NCBI GenBank assembly: GCA_963277665.1
Contig: OY728130.1
Coordinates: forward strand, 1,362,872,393-1,362,936,392
Length of the DNA: 64,000 nucleotides
Reading direction: 5' to 3'
Source of the DNA: Viscum album
Lineage: Eukaryota; Streptophyta; Magnoliopsida; Santalales; Viscaceae
Shown: positions 46,414 to 58,100 of the stretch, in pieces
Layout of the letters: the number at the start of each line of letters is the position of its first letter
Position numbering within the stretch: the first letter of the stretch is position 1
Program-made: the position numbers and the translations under genes
The notes under the pieces: generated by a model
The model's input: the letters and a program-made list of their open reading frames with translations, nothing else
Told to the model about the DNA's origin: nothing
Database searches by the model: none

Positions 46414-48980
46414 TATGACAACCTGAATTTAGTCATATATAAATACTATATTTATACCAAATATTATATAACTTAAACACTAAATACCTTTTAGGTTTAG
46501 TTTTTTAGAGAATTATAAAAATTACAAACATAACAAAACTAATTATTTTCAAAAAATGTACATTTTTTCACAATAACGGGTTCCATAACTTCACTATTCC
46601 TCATAGAATGTCTTTGAATGGATTAAAATGGTAATATTGATTCCATGGAGAAATATAAAATGAAAAAAAGGTGTGATATTAAATTCTTGGTAAGGGTTAG
46701 CATGAAATAGAATCAATCATTGAATAAACAAGGCATAAATAATATTTTAAGAATAAATAAAAACAAATAATTCCATATATTTGATAACATGTACATGGGA
46801 TATATCCATAGATAACATGAATATGTAAATAAGCACATGTAAAAAAACATATATTAATTTATTACATAATTATTACTTATTTTTAGTTAATATTTATCAT
46901 CGATTATTATCAGTTTCAACAATCTTTTGTATGTTTCAGTATAACGACATCAATAATCATTAAATTTTAATGAGTTTATCTTCTACATAATATTAAAGTT
47001 AATGTATTTGAAGTTCCATAACTATTGATGATGTTTTGGGTTAATTCTATGGGAGCTTATGGTATGGTTCTGTAAGATTAAATCCATAATCTACTTTTCT
47101 TAATAAATTTTAATTATTAAAAGATCGTATAATGATAATGAGTTAAATCTTAATATTACTATTCCAAAACCAAAAAAACATTTATTACTTATAAATATCA
47201 TATATTACTTATAAATATCATATATTACTAGTAATTATGTTTCCATAACCATCCATGTTAAAATTTTATAGCATTGTTCAAATAAATGGTTAAATTAGTG
47301 TAAATAAGAAAAAGTTATAATCAATGGATGAAAATGATTATGAAGTAGTTTTATTATAATATAATAAATAAATAAGTATAATAAAATTATTTATATGTTT
47401 TTAATTAGATAAATCATAATTAGATAGTGGTTTTTGAAGATGAAAAAAATTAATATAATATGTTATTTCTTAGAATTAAGAAATCATATCTCATCTCGAA
47501 AACCTTCTTGGTTTTGATGGAATTAGAGAATTATGTTGAGACAAGAAGTTAACCAATGTGGAAAATTATTATAATGGAAGAAAATATGGAATTTTATATG
47601 TAGGAATTAAATTTTTCTTGTGTGTCTTGGAAAGTGTGGTGGATGGGTCATTTTATAACTAAGAGGTGTGATTTGTTTTGTAAATACTAATTTCATAATA
47701 TAAATGGAATGTAATATTCATGGAAAGTAGAACCAAAATTGAAACCTAATGTGTATAAGATAAGGGGAGGTCTATAAATCCATTATCCACTAATTTTGAG
47801 ATAATTTTTTGTGATATTTTGGGAATGTATCTACTAATTTTACACTTTTACCTCGTTTTAGTATTTACTTTGGTAACTAAATTTTACCTACATAAATTAT
47901 TTTTATGGTTAAAAATAAAATCAAACATTGGAATTTTTTAAAAAAAATTATTCCAAATATGATATACATTTTATTAAATTAAATTTTTAAAATTTATAAA
48001 AATCAATTATAGTATAAGTATGCATAATTTAATAATTGTTTTTGGAAAAAAGTATTCCTAAGTATAAAAATGAATATATATTTATTTATGAAAAACTTAT
48101 GATTCATAATTATTTCCATGAAATTTATTTCTTGATTATTAAAAAATTATGGTAGTATTAATTTCAAACCCATTAAAAACTAAATGAAATATTTTAAATA
48201 ATTAATTAATGGGAAACAACTAAAAAGAGTTTTTTATTCCAATAAAATAGAACTTATGTTACAAAATATAAAAAAAATCGTTTTGAAATTCAAAATATAA
48301 TTTTTAGATGATTTATTTCAATCCTTAAATATATCTTTGGTCAAAAAAACGTTTCAAAAAAATTTAAATCATTCTTATATAATGATGATGTCAAAAAAAT
48401 TGCAGTATTTGTACTAATTGTATTTTTACTATTCACTCAAAAATAAAAAAATTTAGAAAAATTAAAAAAATAACCATAATATAATTTCAAAAATCTAATT
48501 CCAAAAATAAAATAAATTTTATAAATTTTAAACAAAAGTTTTAAAAATAATATAATACATGGAAAAACAATTTATAAAAACCTAATTCTTTTATATATGA
48601 AATATCATATTCTTTTTTCATACCATGATAGAATTATTCCTATAATTATCATAATAATAAATATCAATTTTAATTTACATATTTTGAATTAATATAAATT
48701 TATAAAATATCTAATAATATAAAAATTCTTTAAATAGATAAAAATAATAAATTATGTAAAGAAATTTATTTAATCGTTCTATAAAACATTCCTTATAAGA
48801 TATAATAAAAATGATAATTTAAAATGTATAATGATTATATAATTGACTATATAACATCCTTTTAGATATGGTATTAACATATATAAATGTTTAATTTAAA
48901 TATAAAAAAATCATAACGATGAATATTAATAAGCCATAAAAATGATGTTTTATTAAAAAAATACTTAGGTCATCGAATCA
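46414..48980 (-). mobile_element. Element D 5' LTR
   Basis: About 2.57 kb bounded by a TG at 48,980 (minus: TGATTCGATGACC) and by CTAAATTCAGGTTGTCATA at 46,414, next to the PBS. The U3 part (48,000-48,980) matches the 3' copy at 43,878-44,870. A TATA box lies at 47,651-47,657, followed by a leader like that of LTRs A and C. Confidence 0.65.
47651..47657 (-). promoter_or_regulatory. TATA box of LTR D
   Basis: TTATAAAATGACCCATCC on the minus strand, aligned in form with the boxes of LTRs A, C and E. Confidence 0.45.
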
Positions 48981-51145
48981 TCCCTTGTGTGTTATGCTTT
49001 TTTCCTAGTCTACCATTGATGAAAATCCATAAAAGTGAGTTTATTCTGTAAGGTATGATCCTCCAAAACCCTTCTTTCTCCTTATATCTTCATCTTCTCC
49101 CATGTTATTTCCTTATAATTGTCATGGTGGCCAAGAGTTTCCATTTAGGTGAAATTAATTATCTTTTTCTCTATTTAGTTCTTGTTTCTCCTAAGAAGTA
49201 CCACTTCTTATATCCTTTGGTTAAATTAATCATTTGGAATCATATTTCTTAATTAAAAAAAAGGGTTTTTACTCATATGTTTGTTGATTGAACCATTCAT
49301 TCTTTATTGATTTATATGATGTTTGGGTTAAAGAAAAAAACTGTTTTTAATATCTATAATATTTTTTTTATAAATGTTTGGTTTTTTATTCTTGATTTCC
49401 ATTTGACATGGAATCGGGTTTTTATATAAATGTATAAATTCTTCTTAATTAAATGTTTTTAATATTATATGGTTGATGAAATTCATTATATAGTTTATTA
49501 ATGAAATAATTGAACTTTTTCTGATGTGATGATTAATTATTAATTTTAAAATATGTATATCATCTTTTTAGTGATTCTTTTAAAAGATAAATGCTTATTT
49601 AGAATAATTAGATAGGGTGTTTTATTATCTTTTTTATTCCCATATTATTATTTCCCTTAATTTTGGAATGAATATATTAAATTTTTTATATTGATTGTTG
49701 GATATTATTTTTAAATGTTATATTTCTATAAAGGGTGTTCGAAGGTGAGATGATAGTTTATTAAGACATTTTATTCAAATGTTTAATAATTTTGATTTAG
49801 AAAAATCCATGTTAAAACCTTGGATTGTTAAGGGGGATTTTAGTGATAAGTAAATCACTAAGTTATGATGTCACTCTATATAGACTTTACCCTTGGTTGA
49901 TATTACAGGATGGCTAGGATAGAATACTTTAAGATTTTCCCCTCGCTAGTTCTATTATGAGCATTCTCTCTAGTTTATAATGCCACTCTGACTATTGAAT
50001 TTATTTCTATTTTAGGATTCTACATAGGATATCTATCATCATTTAATAGTCTATAGAATGAGTAAGAGGATACAATATTTATATTCTATATATCAATAGG
50101 TGATCTCCCATTATTCCCTATATATATGTTATGAGGTTTATTTGCTTCTACTCATAATTTCATAAATTTATTTTAATAGTTTTTTTAAGATTGAGTAATC
50201 TATTCATTTAAAAAAATAATACATAAATTTGTTCATATAATGTTACTTTCTTCATTGAAATTAAAAGGTTTTTTTAAAAAATATATTTCAAATTTGAACG
50301 ACATGGTTTATTTTCTAAACGTCTTGTATAGAACTTTGGTGGTATCCAATTGGGATCTTTGTTCACACCCTAAATATATACTTTATTTGTATGTATATTT
50401 TATTTCCATTGATATAGGTAATATAAAGGCTCCACCAAGATATAACAATTGATCGATAGTTTTGATTCTTTCATGGAATAAGTGACAAGTTCTAGGCATT
50501 CAATTTTCATAAGGATATGGATGGATTTTCCTTAAATTTTATTGTGTATTTTGGTACCTACATATATTAAGCCTATTTTTCTTCCCATCCCATTTATCAA
50601 TCATGTATGTTATACCTATTTAGTTTTGATTAATTTTTGATGTTTCGTATGATAATTTCATGTATACAAAGGGTAATAGTTATATTAATATTTGATATAT
50701 TAATATTTTATGATTATTTCATTATTTCTTTATTTTTTAGTTTTTATTTGGATTTTGTTTAATTTGTATAATTATTATTCATATATATATATATATATAT
50801 AGTTTGCAATATGGGTTCTCATTTAGATTCTCTTCTTTGTTTTAGCAATAATCAAATTAAATCATTTTCAGATGATGTGTTGGACTCCCTTAGAATGTGT
50901 TTCTAGCCCATGGTGATCAGGAATGTGCTTTGGGTATTATGGTGGGTCAACTAAGGTATTGGGATAGGGTATTCCCATTTTATTAATTAAAGTCTAGCTG
51001 TTATTATTATTATTAATTATTATATATAGATTAGTGTTTTTTATGTTAATATTTGATTCCAGTGGTTGTATTCATTTGATTTAGTTAAATATTTTACATT
51101 GTATTATGATCCATAGGGATAAATCAGCCCCAATTAAATGCTTAC
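48981..51145 (+). other. Possible further LTR fragment, plus strand
   Basis: A pyrimidine-rich stretch at 49,055-49,130 after CCATAAAAGTGAG resembles the R/leader of the other LTRs. A stretch near 49,960-50,020 (GCCACTCTGACTATTGAATT...TATTTTAGGATTC) resembles their U5. No termini, second copy or protein motif was found. A (TA)10-like microsatellite lies at 50,780-50,803. Confidence 0.25.
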
Positions 51146-52686
51146 TATAACACCCCAAGCTTCCATGGTACGTTTCCCTTTAAATAATACAGTAGCTTGT
51201 ATTGTATGCAACTTTGAGTTCAAACACACCACAACCAATCAAACTAGCCATTATGAATAGTAATATCCACTTTTTGAAATTTTACAAATTTTATCTTTCA
51301 AAATGGAATTCATTTTTTGGATTTGGAATATCGAAATTAGCTTAGGGTGAATTTTTGGTATTTTTCTAAAAACTTTCTATTTTGGATGAATAGTGAAAAA
51401 TACTGAGTTATTGTTTTAAACTGACTTTTTATTTAAATAATTTTTTATTTTATTTAAATTTATTCTATGTCAAAATAGATACGTAATACCTATATAAGTT
51501 CAATGTAATTCAATGGAGTCATTTTATAATAAGTTTAGATATATAAAAATTTTATTGAACTTTTACCGTCTTTTACCCACCCCCTAAGAGCATTTGCAAA
51601 TTTGCATAAAACATAATTTAACCGCTTATGTGAATTTAATTTCAAAGATCTAAGAGACACAGTTGATATTAGTAAGTAAAATGTGTTTCAATTAGATAAA
51701 AATAATTTTTAGTGAATTGTAACTTTTGACTTGTATTTACCACGGTTAAAAGTAAATAGGATAATTAAAGGTAAAAATGATATTATTATTAACCTAACAC
51801 ATGTATTAATTATATTTTATAATTATAATTCAACCAAATAACCCTAGGAATAAAATATTAACCTCTTTGGTCCACCTGGATTAGATTAGTACATTTATTA
51901 TTATTTTATTTAAAGAAGAGTTAAAAGAGTTAAATTTAAAGTTTAATAAATAAACTATTTTTAATATAAGGATACATGGAATATAAATTAGACTATAAAT
52001 ATTCATTAGAAAGATAAAATTATTTCCTAAATAGTGGTATTATATTTATAATTTTAGGACACTAAATAATTAAATTTATTTGACACAATGATGATGCAGT
52101 AATTACCATATTAATGAAAGATTAAAATAATTGATATTATAAATATCTAAATAAATCTAATTTGATATTTTTAATGAATTAAACTAATTTTCTAGGTTAA
52201 TATGACATGTTATAGTTGATTAAATGTATTTAGTTCTAAGTAATAAAGTTTTTAGGACTTTAACAAAATTCAATTATTAAATAATGTCAAAATTGACATA
52301 AATGAGTTGTTAAAACAAATAAAATATTATCTGTTGATATAATAATCCTAAAAATATAAGGTTCAGCCAAAAGACTTATATAATGATATTTTTATCCTTA
52401 ATGAACCACTTGGGGTTTTCTTGGAAGTTTATAGTAAGTTTATTAACCATATAATATAAAAATACAAAGAGACATGGTAAATGTCAAACTATTTAACTAA
52501 GAGTTAAATCTAAAAGATAAGGTTAATATTGTGACCCAAACCTATATAAAACATATTTTTTGATATTTTTTCGACCCATCACTAACTTATCCTTTAAATA
52601 ATTCATTTTTAATCCCTTATAAACCGAAAATGATTTTATTATAAAATAATATTTCTAGTTTTTCCTATAGTGTCCCACACCCCTCT

Positions 52687-52693
52687 TATAAAA
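52687..52693 (+). promoter_or_regulatory. TATA box of solo LTR E
   Basis: CTCTTATAAAAGGGCAC, followed by a pyrimidine-rich leader; position comparable with LTR A. Confidence 0.55.
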
Positions 52694-53034
52694 GGGCACT
52701 TTTCTTTATCTCTAATTCACACCTTCAAAGCCATTTTTCTCAGCCAAACCCTTACCAAATACCCTCTCAATTGTCATGACTTAATCCTAGAGGCCTTCCT
52801 TCAATCATAAATCCAACCTATGGATCCCTTTTGATCAAATAAAAAGGAATAACCCGAAGAAGAGGTAAATATCTCACCATCTCTTTCATGTTTTTTCTTC
52901 TTCCACTTCTTCTTTCCTTATTGTTTCCATTATAAAATAATAACTACAGTATCTTATATATATTTTTATGTTATTATAAATATGTTACAACCCTATTCAT
53001 TACTCTATCCATCCTATAAATGAAAAAGTCATCA

Positions 53035-53270
53035 TACGTGTGTACGTACGGATTATCGTCTCCGCATCGTAGTGTAGTTTGTTATTCAAACACTTAATCA
53101 TTTATATGGGTATAATAATGAGTATACATGATTTAAATAATAAATATAACATGATAAATATTCTTTATATAAGATATAATATCTATTTACGTACTATTTT
53201 AAATTAAAAGGATGATATTGTCACTCATGCGTACGTACGGATTACCGTCTCCACAAACGCGATGAGATTC
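53035..53270 (+). repeat. Paired CpG-rich subrepeats in LTR E
   Basis: GTACGTACGGATTATCGTCT at 53,042 and GTACGTACGGATTACCGTCT at 53,231, spaced 189 bp. They are the most CpG-rich spots in the LTR, and related but more diverged copies exist in LTR A. Confidence 0.75.
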
Positions 53271-54884
53271 ATTTCCCCATCATAACCATTCAAGAATAAT
53301 TTTCATTACATGATTAAACATAATGTTTAAAGAACTTAATATCATTCTAGACATGAATCAAATAAATCCTATCCAAAACAAACATGACTTACATAACAGA
53401 ACATATAAAGGAAAACGAATCAGTTATCACCCGAAACAACGATAATACTAAAATATTATTAACAAAGAAATATTAGAAGATAATATAGTATATCATATTA
53501 ATGTATATGACTGTTTTATATTTTAATAAAAATTATTTCACCATTATAAAGGAGGTTAACCTACCCTTGACCAAGTAAAAGTTCAAGGTAAGGGTTAATT
53601 CTACAACTTCTTCATTATTCAAGGTTGTTTATATGTAATTATCTAGTGGGACCTCTTTATACTCCACATACATGTTCTCCTAAAAATGTATTCCAAATCA
53701 TTTTTATTACTTACTATGATATGGGTTAAAGTAATTTATACCCTTATTTTACCTTATAAATTTTTAAAGGAATCTTTCTGTTATTTTCCAAACAAGTTAA
53801 ATTATGAACTTTTCGACAAAATTAAGGAAAGAATGTTTTTTTAACTTATATGGAAGGTGTGGCTTTATTCTGCTGTTATGACATTGTCGAAGGTTCCCTT
53901 ACAATATTATAAGAATATTTTCAAAATAAATGTTTTCTTTTATAATTATGTATCTTTAAATGATTTCAAAAAAAAGGAATGAGATATTTCTCTCAAACAG
54001 TTTGGATTTCATCTATTTCAATATCCTTTAGTGGATTTTAATCTTGTTAGAAGTTGATTTATTATGATACAAATATTCCATTTTTTATTTAAGGTTTTGT
54101 GATATGTTTTATTGTGGATGTGTTATTTTTCTACCATTCATGATTTATGGATAATTTATTGAAATTTCATACGCTATTTTTAATAAGAATGTTTATATTA
54201 AGTTTAAAAGTTTTCATATGAGGAATGCATTGAACATAGTAAGTGACGGGTGGATCCCTCTATAGCTTCTCAATTCATCGGTAGGCCTCATGAGACAAAC
54301 TATTGTCTTGTCACAATGCCTTGACAAAATCTTATTTGTAGTCTTGGAACAAGTCCATGACTATGTGGTTATGAAGTCTGGCATTATGCATTCTATCATT
54401 ATGAAAGTGGTTGTTGATATTGCATGTGATTATTCGACTAGTAGAATATCCATGTGAGTATGTAATTGTAATTATTTTGATTTATATTTTCAATATTATA
54501 ATTAATCATTTGTTTAAAAGGCTTTCGTTTTAGTTATATTCATTACCTTAAATGTTTATGCTTATTTATGAAAGTTTTAGCTATATTGTTATCCTTACTG
54601 AGCATTTGAGCTCACCCATTTCTATGTATTATTTTTTCCAGGATGCAAATAATTATATTATGACTGACCTGTAGGGATAGTCTATGGGATCTCGTTGTTT
54701 TCTATGGAAATAATGTTGTTGTATTTTTCTATTTTATGATGTAATGTAATCCTTATGAATGTATCTAGTATTTCTAATTTTACTAAACTAATCGGTCTTT
54801 TGAGACTTGATCTTTTGTGATCATATCAATGATACGTAATGATGCACCAACTTTGGGCTTCTCAGGTTGGGGCGTTACACTTAA

Positions 54885-56519
54885 AAATCATCAATTATAG
54901 TTGCTAGCCTCTAGTGACAATAGAATGCATTTCAGGAAAGGTGGATTTTTCCTTTGTGATATAGTGGTGTCAGTGTGGTAGATTACACAAAAGGTAAAAT
55001 AATATATAGTTGTACAACATTTTTTTCAACTTAGACATTTAAAAAGTAATGATAACTTGAAATTAAAATGGAATTCAAGTTTTTTATTGTGACTTAAATT
55101 ATACTTTGAAATTATAGATCATTATTTAGAGCTTTATAAATCATTTCAAAATAGAGGGTTAGGATTTTTAAGTGGAAAAAGTTTTTATAATTGGTGTGTA
55201 AGTTTTTTTGTCTTATGATTTAAAAATTAGGTAATGATTTAAAGGAATAATTATACAAGAAATCAAAAACTATATCAACAAGTTATGCATTATGTCATAA
55301 AAATATTATTGAATGAATATTTTATATTTTTAAGGTCTTAATTTCATTTATATGGAACAACTATCAACTAGTATGTTTTGATGAGATATAGAAATTTGAA
55401 AACATTATGTTGTAACAGTACATATTAGAGTCTGATTTAATAGATATCAATATATTCTTAAATATTGAATATTTTTCAAATTGAAGATTCTTTTCTTACA
55501 TAACGAGAGATTTAACTTGACCATAATATTTAATTTTAAAATACAACTAGGCATTGAAAATTGAAATAACTAGCAAGATAATTTTAAATTATTTATAAAT
55601 TATTATTTTGAATGTTTAAAATATTAATAGGGGAAGTAAATTGAAGGGATAAAAACATTTAATTCTAAATTTTGAAGATTTTTATATACTAACCATATGT
55701 AATTGAATACATGTAAGTATTATTAAATATAGAGCTTAAGAGAAATACATATTGTAGAATATTATATTGTTTATTAACTCTTTCATTATAAATAATCTGC
55801 ATTTTTTATTCTTTCTAAAATTATCCCAAAAAAAATTCGAGAGATTGGAGTGGTTATTAAACATTTTATTCAACATAGAGTTAGTCCAAAATATTTAAAT
55901 CCCTCAACCATGATTTTATGATTTCATAGTATATCAACACATAATTGGTGTATTCTCCTTAGATATATACATTAATAGGTTAATAGAGGAAAATTTTCAA
56001 GTCCTTTTTCTTTACTTTCATATTTGGATATTTTAGATAAATTTTTTGTGCTTGAAGATTTTACTATTCTTTCTAACATGGGAACAATATCTATTTGATG
56101 AAGGAAAATTAAATACCCTGATTCACCCTCTCTTAAGGTGATTTGGAACCTTGTGCCTAAAAAAGTGGTATCAAATATTAAAAGTTTTAATCGCAATATT
56201 CTTTCATAAGGAAATATTTGAAATAGTGAAAATAGTTCATGAATATTGATTTTCACCTTTCAATAGTTAAAATTTAGATTGCATATTTGATCTATTAAAC
56301 AACTATTTCTCAAAATGATATAGATATTAAGTTTCTTAATTCTAATTAAAATGCACGAAAATGATTTATCTACAAACTCTATAATGTGATATATATATAT
56401 ATATAATGAAGATGAGCTACATATCCACAAAATAAATTTTTGAAAATATCAAATATTTATAAACAAGCAATAACATAAAGGAAGTAAATCTTTAAGCATT
56501 GTATAATATGTTCCAAGAT
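54885..56519. other. AT-rich DNA, no recognised feature
   Basis: May contain the LTR and leader of the copia relic that follows, but no termini were found. A 94-codon minus-strand frame at 55,972-56,256 has no recognisable domain. A short (TA)n run lies at 56,388-56,405. Confidence 0.35.
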
Positions 56520-58100
56520 TTGTATATATACCCTGATGAGAACATTGATAGTTTTTTTAACACATGATTAATGATTTTGAATATATTATTAGACTTGGTG
56601 ATGAAATAAAGGATGTATAGATTTTATATAAGATATTGAGAAGGAACCAGGCCTTGTACAATACAAAGGATTCAACATTGGAAGAAAGATATTTTGCAGA
56701 TCTATCTCTTGATGATATTCAATGTAACTTTATGGATTATGATATGTGAGTAAATCTATAAGGAATCAAAATTTACTCATACAAATGTATTGATTTTTAA
56801 TCTGTGTAAAATATTAATAACAATCATGATGAATATTGTGAGTATGTGAGTGATAAATTTATCGAAATTTTGGCTAGAATTATCAAGCATAGTAGAGATA
56901 AATTTAGCACTGAACTACCATCAAAATGATTCAAAGGTATTAAATGTTTTCATAGTGTAATGGTTCCCAAGTATATTTTATGGATATTATAGTGAGATGT
57001 TCTTCATAGAAAACTAGAAAAGGAAGTTTCCCCATAAATGGAATATCATATATGGAAATAAATACCAAATTAAATTCTAATAAAAAAGGCTTATGATAAA
57101 GGAAGATAAGAATAATGGCATTTTTCTTGAAGAAGGTGAAACCAAATTAAAATTAGATTCAGAAGATACCATGATGGAAATTGTGTAAAAAGGAAAATAT
57201 TTAAAAAAATATCAAAAAAAATAAGTGGTCAATAATAAAGTTGAACTTGAAGGAGAACTAAAGGATTTTGGAATCCAATGAAATAAAAATAAAAAAATTG
57301 GTGGACTACAAAAAGAATCATCTGAGTATGTTTCCAACTCAAAGTAAAAATAAACTAGTTACATAATGTTATAAATTATAAAATTACATTATAAGAAAAA
57401 TTTAGATAATTTATTGACTCCAAATTTAGAACCAAGGAATAATATAAAATGATCAATGAAATTAATTATTTTATAAATGAGTAAGGAATAATAATTAATA
57501 TCTATAAGTGGAATTGGTTACATTGAAGAAATAATTATAAGCTGAATTGAAATCTGGATATTTTAAGAAGAAGCACAAATTTTGGAAGTTTTTAGATGAG
57601 GGGGTAAAAATATCTAAAATAGGTATGATAAACTTAAAAAATATATATCTGAGCTCTAATTACATGTGAAATAATGGATTTTGATAAGAAATGAAATCAT
57701 GTATGACATGAATAACAAATTTAATAGATAAAGGAAATAAAAGGATTTGATGAAATTATCAAACTCAATCATTGTGATTTATCTAAAAAATAAAAGGTTA
57801 TTTAGATTCTATGAAAATTATGAGTCAAATAAATAATATATTCTCCTGGATGAAGTGTTAATTCTATAGTAACATAGACCATACTATGAACTATTATTGT
57901 GAGACAATGATCAATATATGAGTAGATGCCCTAAAAAACCAATAATGGAGAATGAAAACATATCCTATATAATAAATAAAAAATAATTTTGTGGGTATTA
58001 TTTTTATCAGCCTTAATTTAATTTTAAATATTATGATTGTTGGAAAAAAGGATTTTCAATAGAGACCTATAGAGAATGTAAATAAATATCAGGAACATTA
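56520..58100 (+). pseudogene. Ty1/copia gag (UBN2-type) relic with zinc-knuckle trace
   Basis: Copia Gag forms the particle that packages element RNA. Read in shifting plus-strand frames, 56,530-56,750 gives DENIDSFFNT, RLGDEIKDV, LYKILRRNQALYN and FADLSLDDIQCNFMDYDM. These correspond in order to the UBN2 blocks (E.idef..rf..i, LGdei.d..v..KiLRsLP, ai.e..dl..lsldeL.gnL..yE). Downstream, YVSDKFIEILARIIKHSRDK and FKGIKCFHS (56,850-56,950) resemble the linker before the zinc knuckle. YYDCWKKGFSIETYREC near 58,030-58,080 has CX2C-like spacing. An acidic/Lys-rich stretch lies between. Stops and frameshifts are abundant, and no copia integrase or RT was recognised after it. Confidence 0.55.

Larger units (their letters stand above)
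51146..54879 (+). mobile_element. Solo LTR E, Del/Tekay-like Ty3, 3.7 kb
   Basis: It starts TATAACACCCCAAGCTTCC (from TGTAACACCCC) and ends CTCAGGTTGGGGCGTTACA. Terminal sequences match LTR A in opposite orientation. No primer-binding site follows and no gag-pol adjoins. The flanking pentamers CTTAC (51,141-51,145) and CTTAA (54,880-54,884) differ at one base, as expected for an old target-site duplication. So this is most simply a solo LTR left by recombination between two LTRs. A TATA box lies at 52,687. A splice-donor-like GAGGTAAATAT (52,863) and two copies of GTACGTACGGATTAYCGTCT (53,042 and 53,231) follow. Confidence 0.8.

Noticed and set aside
55972..56256. 94-codon minus-strand frame
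   Set aside because: Opposite strand to the copia relic, no recognisable domain, and isolated.
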